A stretch of DNA of 64,000 nucleotides from an uncultured Oscillospiraceae bacterium. Its GTDB lineage: Bacteria > Bacillota > Clostridia > Oscillospirales > Oscillospiraceae. The notes beneath the pieces are model-generated. The model ran no database searches, was not told the origin of the DNA, and saw only the letters and a program-made list of their open reading frames with translations. Positions 40,766 to 49,553 of the stretch are shown here, piece by piece. The stretch covers positions 1 through 64,000 of the forward strand of contig CAAGBT010000030.1 in the NCBI GenBank assembly GCA_900768135.1. Reading direction: 5' to 3'. The translations under genes and the position numbers were made by a program. Within the stretch, counting starts at the first letter, position 1, and each line of letters opens with the position of its first letter.

Positions 40766-41782
40766 ATGCTGAACGATTATAAGGGCCTGAAGCTCATCGC
40801 TTCCTCCAATCCCCATATCCGCAACAATGAAGATACGCGCTCGATCATGCTCGATGTGATCATTGCGCTGTGTCCTGCGCTGATTATGAGCGTGATCCGC
40901 TTCGGCTTCCGCGCACTCATCATGGTGTTCGTCTCGGTGGCGTCCGCCGTGTTCTTCGAGTGGCTTTACCGCAAGCTCCTGCACAAGCCGCAGATGATCG
41001 GCGACCTGTCCGCAGCCGTCACCGGTATGCTGCTGGCATACGTCTGCCCCGTGACGCTTCCCTACTGGATGCTCATCGTCGGCAATTTCTTCGCCATTTT
41101 CGTGGTCAAGCAGCTTTACGGCGGCCTTGGCAAAAACTTCCTCAACCCCGCGCTGGCCGGCCGCGCCGCGCTCGTGGCGTGCTACACGAGCCAGATGACC
41201 AGCTGGATCGACCCCGCTGCAAAGGCGCCGCTGTTCGGCGGGGCTGCCGACGTGGCCACTGCCGCCACGCCGCTCGCCATGATGAAGGGCGGCGAGTTTG
41301 AGGCGCTGGTTTCGCAGTACAGCGTGCGCGATATGTTCATCGGCGGCATCGGCGGCTCGATGGGCGAGATCAGCGCGATGATGCTGCTGCTGGGCGGGCT
41401 GTACCTGATCTTCCGCAAGATCATCTCCTGGCAGATCCCCGTGGCGTACATCGGCACGGTGGCAGTCCTCACGTTCCTCTTCCCACAGGGCAACGACGCG
41501 CTGACATGGATGCTTTACAACGTGCTGGGCGGCGGCCTGTTCCTGGGCGCATTCTTCATGGCCACCGACTATGTCACCTCTCCCGTGACGAAGAAGGGCC
41601 AGCTCATCTTCGGCCTGGGCTGCGGCCTGATCACAGTGTTCATCCGCTATTTCGGCTCCTATCCCGAGGGCGTGTGCTACTCCATCCTGATCATGAACTG
41701 CTGCACCTGGCTCATTGACAAGTACACCAAGCCCACCCGTTTCGGCGTTGACAAGAAAGCAGCGAAGGAGGCGGCAAAGTAA
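40766..41782 (+). CDS. rnfD: Rnf complex subunit D
   Basis: 338 residues, related to NqrB. A membrane subunit with about nine helices that helps move ions. The covalent FMN site is the Thr in TAATPLAMM (around residue 170). KNFLNPALAGRAALV and ATDYVTSPVTKKGQ are typical of the family. It starts 3 bp after rnfC and its stop overlaps the rnfG start. Confidence 0.96.
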   Translation: MLNDYKGLKLIASSNPHIRNNEDTRSIMLDVIIALCPALIMSVIRFGFRALIMVFVSVASAVFFEWLYRKLLHKPQMIGDLSAAVTGMLLAYVCPVTLPYWMLIVGNFFAIFVVKQLYGGLGKNFLNPALAGRAALVACYTSQMTSWIDPAAKAPLFGGAADVATAATPLAMMKGGEFEALVSQYSVRDMFIGGIGGSMGEISAMMLLLGGLYLIFRKIISWQIPVAYIGTVAVLTFLFPQGNDALTWMLYNVLGGGLFLGAFFMATDYVTSPVTKKGQLIFGLGCGLITVFIRYFGSYPEGVCYSILIMNCCTWLIDKYTKPTRFGVDKKAAKEAAK

Positions 41783-42378
41783 TGAAGATCGAAGGCAAAT
41801 TCATTTTCAGGGTAGCCGGCACGCTCACGGCGATCTCACTGGTCGCTGCGCTGCTGCTGGGGCTTACCAATATGCTCACCGAGGATAAGATCGCCGAGAT
41901 CACCCGCCAGAAGACGGAGGCGGCACTCGCCAAGGTCGTGTCCGCAAGCGACTGCGAATTCCCGCCGGTCGAGAACATCCCGCAGGAGGCCATCGACGCG
42001 GCGAGCGAGCAGGGCGGCAAGCTGACGGAAATGTATGAGATCCTCGTTGGCGGCGAGAACGCGGGCTATGCGTTCAAGGTCACCGCCAGCGGCTCTCAGG
42101 GCAACATCGTGATGATCGTCGGCGTGGACGCCGACCTTGCCGTGACCGGCGTTTCCATCGTCAGCAACGCCGAGACCTCCGGCATCGGCTCCAAGGTCAT
42201 GGATAACGAGGCGACCTCCGCCGGCACCGGCGCGCTCGACCAGTTCGTCGGCAAGTCCGGCGCAGGCACGCTTGTGGTCAAGCAGAACATCGACGCCGTC
42301 ACCGGCGCGACGGTCTCCACCAAGGGCGTGACCAAGGGCGTCAACGCCGCGCTGGCCGCCGCCGAAGCCATGAACTGA
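41782..42378 (+). CDS. rnfG: Rnf complex subunit G
   Basis: 198 residues. One N-terminal membrane helix (~10-30) and an extracytoplasmic flavin-binding domain. The covalent FMN site is the Thr near the C-terminus in VTGATVSTKGV. ISNAETSGIG-type sequence (SIVSNAETSGIGSKV) is the usual upstream block. Electron transfer runs between RnfD and the ferredoxin-side subunits. Confidence 0.95.
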   Translation: MKIEGKFIFRVAGTLTAISLVAALLLGLTNMLTEDKIAEITRQKTEAALAKVVSASDCEFPPVENIPQEAIDAASEQGGKLTEMYEILVGGENAGYAFKVTASGSQGNIVMIVGVDADLAVTGVSIVSNAETSGIGSKVMDNEATSAGTGALDQFVGKSGAGTLVVKQNIDAVTGATVSTKGVTKGVNAALAAAEAMN

Positions 42379-42397
42379 GAAAGGGGGAAGACGATCA

Positions 42398-43027
42398 ATG
42401 AATTTCAAAAAACAGCTTAAAGACGGTCTGATCACCCAAAACCCCGTTCTGGTGCAGCTGCTGGGTATGTGTTCCACCATGGCCATCACCACCAGCATCT
42501 CCAACGGCGTCGGCATGGGCATTTCCGTTCTCATTATCCTGACGCTTTCCAACATCTTTATCTCCGCACTGCGTAAGATCATCCCCAACGAGGTGCGTAT
42601 TGCGTGCTACATCGTTGTCATCGCGGGCTTCGTTACCATCGTTGACCTGTGCCTGCAGGCGTTCCTGCCGGACATTGCCAACAGCCTGGGCGTGTTCATC
42701 CCGCTGATCGTCGTCAACTGCATCATCCTCGGCCGCGCCGAGGCCTTTGCCAGCAAGAACTCCGTCGCCGCCTCCGCAGTGGACGGTATCTGCCAGGGCA
42801 TCGGCTACACGCTGGTGCTGATCGTGATGTGCGCGTTCCGCGAGCTGTTCGGCGCAGGCAAGCTGCTGGGGTTCCAGATCATGCCTTCTTCCTATGTTCC
42901 GGCCAGTATGCTCACGCTGCCCGTCGGCGGCTTCCTGTGCCTCGGCACGCTGATCGCCGTGATGCAGTGGGCGCTGGCCAGGAGTGAAAAGAAGAACGCG
43001 GAAAAGAAAGAAGAGGAGGGTAAATAA
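42398..43027 (+). CDS. rnfE: Rnf complex subunit E
   Basis: 209 residues, six membrane helices, homologous to NqrD. KDGLITQNPVLVQLLGMCSTMAI-type start and NCIILGRAEAFAS, where the conserved Cys pairs with that of RnfA to hold a membrane-buried iron centre. It ends with a Lys/Glu-rich tail and abuts rnfA directly. Confidence 0.96.
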   Translation: MNFKKQLKDGLITQNPVLVQLLGMCSTMAITTSISNGVGMGISVLIILTLSNIFISALRKIIPNEVRIACYIVVIAGFVTIVDLCLQAFLPDIANSLGVFIPLIVVNCIILGRAEAFASKNSVAASAVDGICQGIGYTLVLIVMCAFRELFGAGKLLGFQIMPSSYVPASMLTLPVGGFLCLGTLIAVMQWALARSEKKNAEKKEEEGK

Positions 43028-43618
43028 ATGAGTGTCACAAAACTTCTTGCTATTTCCCTCGGCGCGATCCTGACGAATAACTTCATTTTCTCGCAGTTCC
43101 TCGGCATCTGCCCGTTCCTCGGCGTTTCCAAGAAGAGCGATACGGCCGTCGGCATGGGTCTTGCCGTTACGTTCGTCATGGGTCTTGCCTCGGCGTTCTG
43201 CTACGGCGTGAACATTATCCTTGTGAAGCTCGGCCTGGGCTATATGCAGACCGTTGCGTTCATTCTGGTCATCGCCGGTCTTGTGCAGTTTATCGAAATG
43301 TTTCTCAAAAAGTCCATGCCGACGCTCTATACGGCGCTGGGCGTGTACCTGCCGCTGATCACCACCAACTGCGCCGTTCTCGGCGTGGTGCTGCTCAACG
43401 TGCAGAGCGACTATAACTTCATCGAGTCCGTGGTTTACGGCATCACCGGCGGCCTTGGCTTCCTGCTGGCGATCTTCCTGTTTTCCACCATCCGCGAGCG
43501 CGTGCAGTTTGCCGACTATCCCAAGGCATTTGAAGGCTTCCCCATCGCGCTGATCACCGCAGGCCTGATCGCCCTTGCTTTCATGGGCTTCTCGGGCCTT
43601 CAGGTGTGGCCCATGTAA
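43028..43618 (+). CDS. rnfA: Rnf complex subunit A
   Basis: 196 residues, six membrane helices, homologous to NqrE. ILTNNFIFSQFLGICPFLGVS at the start and PLITTNCAVLGVVLLN in the middle are family signatures; the two Cys regions (GICPF, TNCAV) contribute to the iron site shared with RnfE. Its ATG follows the rnfE stop without a gap. Confidence 0.97.
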   Translation: MSVTKLLAISLGAILTNNFIFSQFLGICPFLGVSKKSDTAVGMGLAVTFVMGLASAFCYGVNIILVKLGLGYMQTVAFILVIAGLVQFIEMFLKKSMPTLYTALGVYLPLITTNCAVLGVVLLNVQSDYNFIESVVYGITGGLGFLLAIFLFSTIRERVQFADYPKAFEGFPIALITAGLIALAFMGFSGLQVWPM

Positions 43619-43633
43619 GGAGGGAACTGAAGT

Positions 43634-44542
43634 ATGATGAACGTTTTATTTGCCGTCCTCGTGCTGGGCGTCATCGCCGTGATCTTCGGCCTGATCCTGT
43701 CCGTCGCCGCCAAGGTGTTTGAGGTTCAGGTCGATGAGCGCCTGCCCAAGATCCAGGAGTGCCTCGCCGGCGCGAACTGCGGCGGCTGCGGCTATCCCGG
43801 CTGCGCCGGCTGCGCCGAGGCGATCCTTGCCGGTAAGGCCCCTGTCAACGCCTGCGCTCCCGCGGGCGCGGAGGGCGCAGCGAAGATCGCCGCCATCATG
43901 GGTATCGAAGCGCCCAGCGGCGAAAAGCAGGTCGCGCACGTGATCTGCAACGGCGGCGACGCCGCCGTGAAGAGCTTTGAATACGTTGGCCTGCACGACT
44001 GCCTTGCCGCGACGAAGGTCGCGGGCGGCCCCACCGCCTGCGCGTTCGGCTGCCTGGGCTTCGGCTCCTGCGTGGCCGCCTGCCAGTTCGATGCGATCCA
44101 CATCAACGACAAGGGCGTGGCGGAAGTCGATAAGGAAAAATGCACCGACTGCGGCGCCTGCCGTGCCGCCTGCCCGCGCAAGCTGATCGTTGAGGTGCCG
44201 TACAAGCAGAAGGTGTTCGTCAACTGCGCGAATAAGGAGAAGGGTCCCGCCGTTACCAAGGTGTGCGCAAACTCCTGCATCGCCTGCGGTATGTGCGAGC
44301 GCACCTGCAAGTTCGACGCCATCCACGTTGTGAACAACGTGGCCGTGATCGACTACACCAAGTGCAAAAACTGCACCATGTGCGCCAAGGCCTGCCCGCG
44401 CAACGCCATCGAACCTATCCCGACCCCCGAGGAGAAGGAGAAGTTCAAGGCCGCGCAGAAGGCTGCCGCCGAGCGCAAGGCCGCTGCCGCCAAGGCTGCC
44501 GCTGAGGCTGCCAAGGCTGCGGAAGCGCCCAAGGCGGAATAA
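43634..44542 (+). CDS. rnfB: Rnf complex subunit B (polyferredoxin)
   Basis: 302 residues. RnfB accepts electrons from reduced ferredoxin. Order: one N-terminal membrane helix, the Fe4S domain (CGGCGYPGCAGCAEAI), then ferredoxin-like motifs CAFGC...CVAAC, CTDCGACRAACP, CIACGMCERTC and CKNCTMCAKACP, i.e. up to five cluster sites, as in clostridial RnfB. The last ~40 residues are Ala/Lys/Glu-rich and share a 12-residue string with the RnfC tail. Last gene of the operon; a terminator follows. Confidence 0.96.
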   Translation: MMNVLFAVLVLGVIAVIFGLILSVAAKVFEVQVDERLPKIQECLAGANCGGCGYPGCAGCAEAILAGKAPVNACAPAGAEGAAKIAAIMGIEAPSGEKQVAHVICNGGDAAVKSFEYVGLHDCLAATKVAGGPTACAFGCLGFGSCVAACQFDAIHINDKGVAEVDKEKCTDCGACRAACPRKLIVEVPYKQKVFVNCANKEKGPAVTKVCANSCIACGMCERTCKFDAIHVVNNVAVIDYTKCKNCTMCAKACPRNAIEPIPTPEEKEKFKAAQKAAAERKAAAAKAAAEAAKAAEAPKAE

Positions 44543-44551
44543 ATGCTTCCC

Positions 44552-44586
44552 GAAGAAGAGGAACGCGTGAGCGTTCCTCTTCTTTT
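44552..44586 (+). terminator. Terminator of the rnf operon
   Basis: A 14-bp stem (AAGAAGAGGAACGC and its complement) with a GTGA loop and a CTTTT end, 10 bp after the rnfB stop. Confidence 0.9.
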
Positions 44587-44649
44587 GCGCCTCCGAAAGC
44601 GGCGACAACGCTTTTTGCGTAGTTCACAAACTGTTTACACGGCCGCCTA

Positions 44650-44678
44650 TTGACAACGGGAAAGCTCAGTGGTACACT
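44650..44678 (+). promoter_or_regulatory. hrcA operon promoter
   Basis: TTGACA (44650-44655), a 17-bp spacer and TACACT (44673-44678), immediately upstream of the CIRCE operator. Confidence 0.85.
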
Positions 44679-44682
44679 GCGT

Positions 44683-44709
44683 TTAGCACTCGATGGAAAG
44701 GAGTGCTAA
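44683..44709. promoter_or_regulatory. CIRCE operator
   Basis: Exact consensus TTAGCACTC-N9-GAGTGCTAA around the expected transcription start. It is the binding site of HrcA, which represses the operon until heat or protein stress occupies GroEL. Confidence 0.98.
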
Positions 44710-44730
44710 ATCCGGAAAGGAGCGCGGCGC

Positions 44731-45792
44731 ATGGAACTCACGGAGCGCAAAAAGCAGATCCTCAAGCGCGTGGTCGAGGACTACATCGCCGCGGCTGAAC
44801 CGGTCGGCTCCAAGGCGCTGGCCGGGGAGATGGGCGGCGCGGTAAGTTCGGCGACCATCCGCAACGAGCTTGCAGATCTGGTCGAGATGGGCTACCTCGA
44901 GCAGCCGCACACATCCGCCGGGCGGGTGCCGTCCCCCAAAGGCTACCGGCTGTACGTCAACGAGCTGATGGAGCGCCGCGAGGTTTCCGAAACGGAAGCG
45001 GAGGAGATCAACGAGCAGCTCAGAAGCAAGCTCGGCGGCACGGACAGCGTGATCGCCAGGGCGGGGCAGATGGTGTCGAGCATCGTCAACTATCCCGTGT
45101 ACAGCGTGACGGGCGGGCGGCGCGAGGCAAGCGTCAAGCGCTTCGAGCTTATCGCAGTCGATGAACAGAGATTCATCGTTGTGGTGATGGGCGAGGACAA
45201 CCGCGTGAAGAGCCAGCTCCAACGCTCGGATCTTCCATTCGACAGCCAGCGGCTTGCCGACGTGAAGGAGCTTCTGAACGCGCACTTTACCCTCTGCACG
45301 GCGGAGGAGATGAACGCGCGGCTGATGAGCCTGTCAACACAGCTGAGTCCGGAGCTGTTTCTGGTGGTTTCGCGTGCGGTGGAATATGCGGCGAGCATGC
45401 TGGAGCAGAGCGCGCAGCGCAGCGTGGAAACGGCGGGCGCGAGCCAGATCCTGAAAATGCCCGAGTACCGCGACGTAGACAAGGCGCACGAGCTTGTGAC
45501 GTTTCTTGTGGACAACAAGGAGGAGCTTCCCGTGCCGGACGACGGTGCGCCGCTCAAGATCCTCATCGGCCCGGAGAACGTGAACAAGGCGCTGAAGGAG
45601 ACGAGCGTGGTCGTCGCCAGCTACGACATTGGCGATGGGATGCGCGGTCTGGTCGGCGTGGTCGGCCCGACAAGAATGGATTATGCAACCGTTACGGCGC
45701 GGCTGAGTTATTTTGCAGACAGCCTGACGCGGATGTTCGGCAAAAATGAGCTGCCGCCGAAGGAAGAAGATAAAGGAGCAGGCAATGGGTAA
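44731..45792 (+). CDS. hrcA: Heat-inducible transcription repressor HrcA
   Basis: 353 residues with GGAAAGGAG upstream. The N-terminal winged helix (MELTERKKQILKRVVEDYI, EPVGSKALAGEMGG, SSATIRNELADLVEMGYL, HTSAGRVPSPKGYRLYV) binds CIRCE; the C-terminal GAF-like domain ends with GPTRMDYATV. It represses its own operon hrcA-grpE-dnaK-dnaJ. The last 8 bp overlap grpE. Confidence 0.97.
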   Translation: MELTERKKQILKRVVEDYIAAAEPVGSKALAGEMGGAVSSATIRNELADLVEMGYLEQPHTSAGRVPSPKGYRLYVNELMERREVSETEAEEINEQLRSKLGGTDSVIARAGQMVSSIVNYPVYSVTGGRREASVKRFELIAVDEQRFIVVVMGEDNRVKSQLQRSDLPFDSQRLADVKELLNAHFTLCTAEEMNARLMSLSTQLSPELFLVVSRAVEYAASMLEQSAQRSVETAGASQILKMPEYRDVDKAHELVTFLVDNKEELPVPDDGAPLKILIGPENVNKALKETSVVVASYDIGDGMRGLVGVVGPTRMDYATVTARLSYFADSLTRMFGKNELPPKEEDKGAGNG

Positions 45793-46378
45793 GAAAGACA
45801 GGCAGAACGCGGCGGAGAATACGCCGGAGCAGGAAAAGAACAGGACGCCGGAGGCGGAAGCGCCGGCGGACGAAGAGGCAAAGGCTGCGGAGCTTCCCGA
45901 GGAGCAGGAAGTCTTCACCGTGACGCGCGAGCAGATGGAGAAGATGGAGGGCCTTGCCGCCGCGCTGGCCGCCGAGAAGGACAAGTACCTGCGGCTGGCC
46001 GCCGAATATGACAACTACCGCAAGCGCACGGCAAAGGAAAAGGAAAGCCTTTACGCCGATGCAAAGATCGACACGATCAAGGCGCTGCTGGGCGTTTACG
46101 ACAACCTTGAGCGCGGCATCGCACAGTACGGCGACGAGGAATCGCCCCACCGCAAGGGGCTTGAAATGGTGTTCAGCCAGTTCAAGGAGAGCCTCAGGAA
46201 GCTGGGCGTGGAAACAATGAACGCCGTGGGAAAGCCCTTTGACCCCGAAAAGCACAACGCTGTGATGCACATTGAAGACGAGACCTGCGGAGAAAACACC
46301 GTGGTCGAGGTTTTGCAGCAGGGCTTTATGCTGGGCGATAAGGTACTCCGCTTCGCTATTGTAAAGGTAGCGAACTAA
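45785..46378 (+). CDS. grpE: Nucleotide-exchange factor GrpE
   Basis: 197 residues from ATG 45785 with AAAGGAG upstream, overlapping the end of hrcA. An acidic disordered start, a long helix (~50-105, YLRLAAEYDNYRKRTAKEKE) and the beta domain with GKPFDPEKHNAVMHIEDE and VLQQGFMLGDKVLRFAIVKV. It releases ADP from DnaK. Confidence 0.96.
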   Translation: MGKKDRQNAAENTPEQEKNRTPEAEAPADEEAKAAELPEEQEVFTVTREQMEKMEGLAAALAAEKDKYLRLAAEYDNYRKRTAKEKESLYADAKIDTIKALLGVYDNLERGIAQYGDEESPHRKGLEMVFSQFKESLRKLGVETMNAVGKPFDPEKHNAVMHIEDETCGENTVVEVLQQGFMLGDKVLRFAIVKVAN

Positions 46379-46391
46379 AAAATGCAAATTC

Positions 46392-46405
46392 CGCGCGAAA
46401 GCGCG
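46392..46405 (+). repeat. Small GAAA-loop hairpin between grpE and dnaK
   Basis: CGCGC-GAAA-GCGCG, a stable tetraloop hairpin 13 bp after grpE without a T-run. It could mark an mRNA processing point that sets dnaK apart from upstream genes. Confidence 0.4.
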
Positions 46406-46465
46406 AAATGATAGATTTACTTCGTTAACAAAAAAATTAAGATAGATTCAGGAGGGCAATTGATT

Positions 46466-48331
46466 ATGTCTAAAGTTATTGGTATTGATCTTGGTACAAC
46501 CAACTCTTGCGTGGCCGTGATGGAAGGCGGCGAAGCTGTCGTTATCCCCAACGCCGAAGGCAACCGCACCACCCCGTCCGTCGTCGCGTTCAGCAAGACC
46601 GGCGAGCGTATGGTCGGTCAGGTCGCAAAGCGTCAGGCCATCACCAACCCCGACCGCACGATCTCTTCGATCAAGCGTGAGATGGGTTCCGATTATAAAG
46701 TCGAGATCGACGGCAAGAAGTACACCCCGCAGGAGATCAGCGCGATGATCCTGCAGAAGCTCAAGGCCGACGCGGAGGCTTACCTCGGCGGCAGCGTGAC
46801 CGAGGCCGTCATCACCGTTCCCGCTTACTTCACCGACGCGCAGCGCCAGGCGACCAAGGACGCCGGTAAGATCGCCGGCCTTGAGGTCAAGCGTATCATC
46901 AACGAGCCGACGGCTGCGGCCCTCGCCTACGGCGTGGACAAGGAGCAGAGCCAGAAGGTCATGGTCTACGACCTTGGCGGCGGCACGTTCGATGTCTCCA
47001 TCCTCGACATTGACGACGGCGTGATCGAAGTGCTGGCCACCGCCGGCAACAACCGCCTCGGCGGCGACGACTTCGACGAGTGCATCATGAAGTGGATGGT
47101 CAGCGAGTTCAAGCGCACCGACGGCGTGGATCTCAGCGGAGACAAGGTCGCCATGCAGCGCCTGAAGGAAGCCGCCGAGAAGGCGAAGATCGAGCTTTCC
47201 GGCGTGACCTCCACTAACATCAACCTTCCGTATATCACCGCCGACGCCACCGGCCCGAAGCACCTTGACCTGACGCTCACGCGCGCGAAGTTCAACGAGC
47301 TGACCGCGCATCTGGTCGAAGCCACTGCCGGCCCTGTCCGCCAGGCGCTCAGCGATGCGGGCCTCACCGGCAACGACATCCACAAGGTCCTGATGGTCGG
47401 CGGCTCCAGCCGTATCCCCGCCGTGCAGGAAATGGTCAAGAAGCTCACCGGCAAGGAAGGCTTCAAGGGCATCAACCCCGATGAGTGCGTCGCCATGGGC
47501 GCAGCGCTCCAGGCGGGCGTGCTGACCGGCGACGTCAAGGGCCTGCTGCTGCTCGACGTCACCCCGCTGTCCCTCGGCATTGAGACCATGGGCGGCGTTT
47601 GCACCAAGCTCATCGACCGCAATACCACCATCCCCGTGAAGAAGAGCCAGATCTTCTCCACCGCCGCCGACAACCAGACGAGCGTTGAAGTCAACGTGCT
47701 GCAGGGCGAGCGCGAGATGGCCGCCGCCAACAAGAGCCTTGGCCGCTTCCACCTCGACGGCATCGCTCCGGCGCGCCGCGGCGTGCCGCAGATCGAGGTC
47801 ACGTTTGATATCGACGCCAACGGCATCGTGAACGTGAGCGCGAAGGATCTCGGCACCGGCACCGAGCAGCACATCACCATCACCTCCTCCTCCAACATGA
47901 GCAAGGAGGACATCGAGAAGGCCGTGAAGGAAGCCGAGCAGTACGCCGCCGAGGACGCCAAGATCAAGGAAAAGGTCGAAGTGCGCAACCAGGCCGACCA
48001 GATGGTCTACCAGAGCGAGAAGACGCTCGGCGAGGTGGGCGACAAGATCCCCGCAGACGAGAAGTCCAAGGTGCAGGCCGGTATCGACAAGCTGAAGGAA
48101 ACGCTCAAGGGCGACGACACTGCCGCCATTAAGAGCGCGACCGAGGAGCTGACGCAGCTGTTCTACCAGATGAGCGAGAAGCTCTATCAGCAGGCGAACC
48201 CGCAGGGCGCGCAGGGCGCAGGCCCCGACATGGGCGGCGCGGCAGGCGGCGCACAGCAGGGGCCGAACGGTCAGCAGTACTATGACGCTGACTACAAGGT
48301 CGTTGACGACGACGAGAACAACAAAAAGTGA
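46466..48331 (+). CDS. dnaK: Chaperone DnaK (Hsp70)
   Basis: 621 residues; the ATG at 46466 with AGGAGGG is preferred over a TTG at 46460. ATPase domain with IGIDLGTTNSCVAV, VYDLGGGTFDVSI and VGGSSRIPAVQ; substrate domain from ~360, helical lid and a Gly/Gln-rich C-terminal tail. As usual for Gram-positive DnaK the ATPase lobe lacks the extra segment of the E. coli protein. Third gene of the CIRCE operon. Confidence 0.98.
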   Translation: MSKVIGIDLGTTNSCVAVMEGGEAVVIPNAEGNRTTPSVVAFSKTGERMVGQVAKRQAITNPDRTISSIKREMGSDYKVEIDGKKYTPQEISAMILQKLKADAEAYLGGSVTEAVITVPAYFTDAQRQATKDAGKIAGLEVKRIINEPTAAALAYGVDKEQSQKVMVYDLGGGTFDVSILDIDDGVIEVLATAGNNRLGGDDFDECIMKWMVSEFKRTDGVDLSGDKVAMQRLKEAAEKAKIELSGVTSTNINLPYITADATGPKHLDLTLTRAKFNELTAHLVEATAGPVRQALSDAGLTGNDIHKVLMVGGSSRIPAVQEMVKKLTGKEGFKGINPDECVAMGAALQAGVLTGDVKGLLLLDVTPLSLGIETMGGVCTKLIDRNTTIPVKKSQIFSTAADNQTSVEVNVLQGEREMAAANKSLGRFHLDGIAPARRGVPQIEVTFDIDANGIVNVSAKDLGTGTEQHITITSSSNMSKEDIEKAVKEAEQYAAEDAKIKEKVEVRNQADQMVYQSEKTLGEVGDKIPADEKSKVQAGIDKLKETLKGDDTAAIKSATEELTQLFYQMSEKLYQQANPQGAQGAGPDMGGAAGGAQQGPNGQQYYDADYKVVDDDENNKK

Positions 48332-48403
48332 TTAAAGCAAATCGGACGCAGCGGGGACAGTTTGATACTGCCCCCGATTGCGGCGTTTTCAGGAGCGTAG
48401 TCT

Positions 48404-49543
48404 ATGGCTGAGAATAAAAGAGATTACTACGAGGTGCTGGGGATCTCCAAGGGCGCCTCGGAGGAAGAGATCAAAAAAGCATACAAAAAGCTCGCGCGCA
48501 AGTATCACCCGGATATGAACCCCGGCGATAAGGAAGCCGAGGAGAAGTTCAAGGAGATCAACGAGGCGAACGAGGTTTTGAGCGACCCGGACAAGAAGGC
48601 GCGCTACGACCAGTTCGGCTTTGCGGGCGTAGATCCGAATTACGGCGCGGGCGCGGGCGGCGGCGCTTACGGCGCAGGCGGGTTCGACTTCGGCGACCTC
48701 GGCGACATTTTCGGCAGCTTCTTCGGCGGGGGCTTCGGCGGCGGCCGCGCCAACCCGAACGCGCCGCAGCGCGGCGAGAGCCTGCGCACAAGCGTGACGA
48801 TCAGCTTTGAAGAAGCGGCGTTCGGCTGCGAAAAGGAAGTCAGCATCGACCGCATTGAGCAGTGTCCTGACTGCCGCGGCTCGGGCTGCGCCAGGGGTAC
48901 GACTGCCGAGGTCTGCCCTGACTGCCGCGGCAGCGGCGTGGTTCAGCAGCGCCGGCAGACGCCGCTGGGCTTTATGTCCACCTCTGCGCCGTGCCAGCGC
49001 TGCGGCGGCAAGGGCAAGATCATCCATCAGCCCTGCCGCACCTGCGGCGGCAAGGGCATGATCCGCCATCGCAAGACCATCAAGGTCTCGATCCCCGCGG
49101 GTATCGACAACGGGCAGACCATTTCGCTGCGCGCGCAGGGCAACGCCGGCAGAAACGGCGGCCCCGCGGGCGATCTGCTGATCGTGGTCTCCGTGCGGCC
49201 GCACGAGATCTTCCGCCGCGAGGGTACGAGCGTCCTCTGCGAGGCGCCCATCACCTTTACGCAGGCGGCGCTCGGCGCGGAGCTGGAGATCCCGACGATC
49301 GACGGCAAGGTGAAGTACACCATCCCCGAGGGGACGCAGAGCGGCACGACCTTCCGCCTGAAGGGCAAGGGCATCCCTGGCCTGAACGGGCGCGGACGCG
49401 GCGACCAGTACGTTACCGTCCATATCGAGACGCCGCGCAACCTGACGCGCGAGCAGAAGGATGCGCTGCGGAAATTCAGCGAGCTGCTGGGCGAGCGGAA
49501 TTATGAGGAAAACAGGAGCTTCTTCGGAAAGTTCAAGCTGTAA
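48404..49543 (+). CDS. dnaJ: Co-chaperone DnaJ (Hsp40)
   Basis: 379 residues. J domain (5-70, with HPD in KYHPDMNPGD), a Gly/Phe-rich linker, four zinc-finger repeats of the CxxCxGxG kind (CPDCRGSG twice, CQRCGGKG, CRTCGGKG) and two C-terminal substrate domains. It delivers clients to DnaK. It is 72 bp after dnaK. Confidence 0.97.
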   Translation: MAENKRDYYEVLGISKGASEEEIKKAYKKLARKYHPDMNPGDKEAEEKFKEINEANEVLSDPDKKARYDQFGFAGVDPNYGAGAGGGAYGAGGFDFGDLGDIFGSFFGGGFGGGRANPNAPQRGESLRTSVTISFEEAAFGCEKEVSIDRIEQCPDCRGSGCARGTTAEVCPDCRGSGVVQQRRQTPLGFMSTSAPCQRCGGKGKIIHQPCRTCGGKGMIRHRKTIKVSIPAGIDNGQTISLRAQGNAGRNGGPAGDLLIVVSVRPHEIFRREGTSVLCEAPITFTQAALGAELEIPTIDGKVKYTIPEGTQSGTTFRLKGKGIPGLNGRGRGDQYVTVHIETPRNLTREQKDALRKFSELLGERNYEENRSFFGKFKL

Positions 49544-49553
49544 GGGAAATAGA

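Noticed and set aside
48332..48403. Terminator between dnaK and dnaJ
   Set aside because: The GGGGACAGT/ACTGCCCCC pairing has a mismatch and no T-run; dnaJ most likely stays in the operon.
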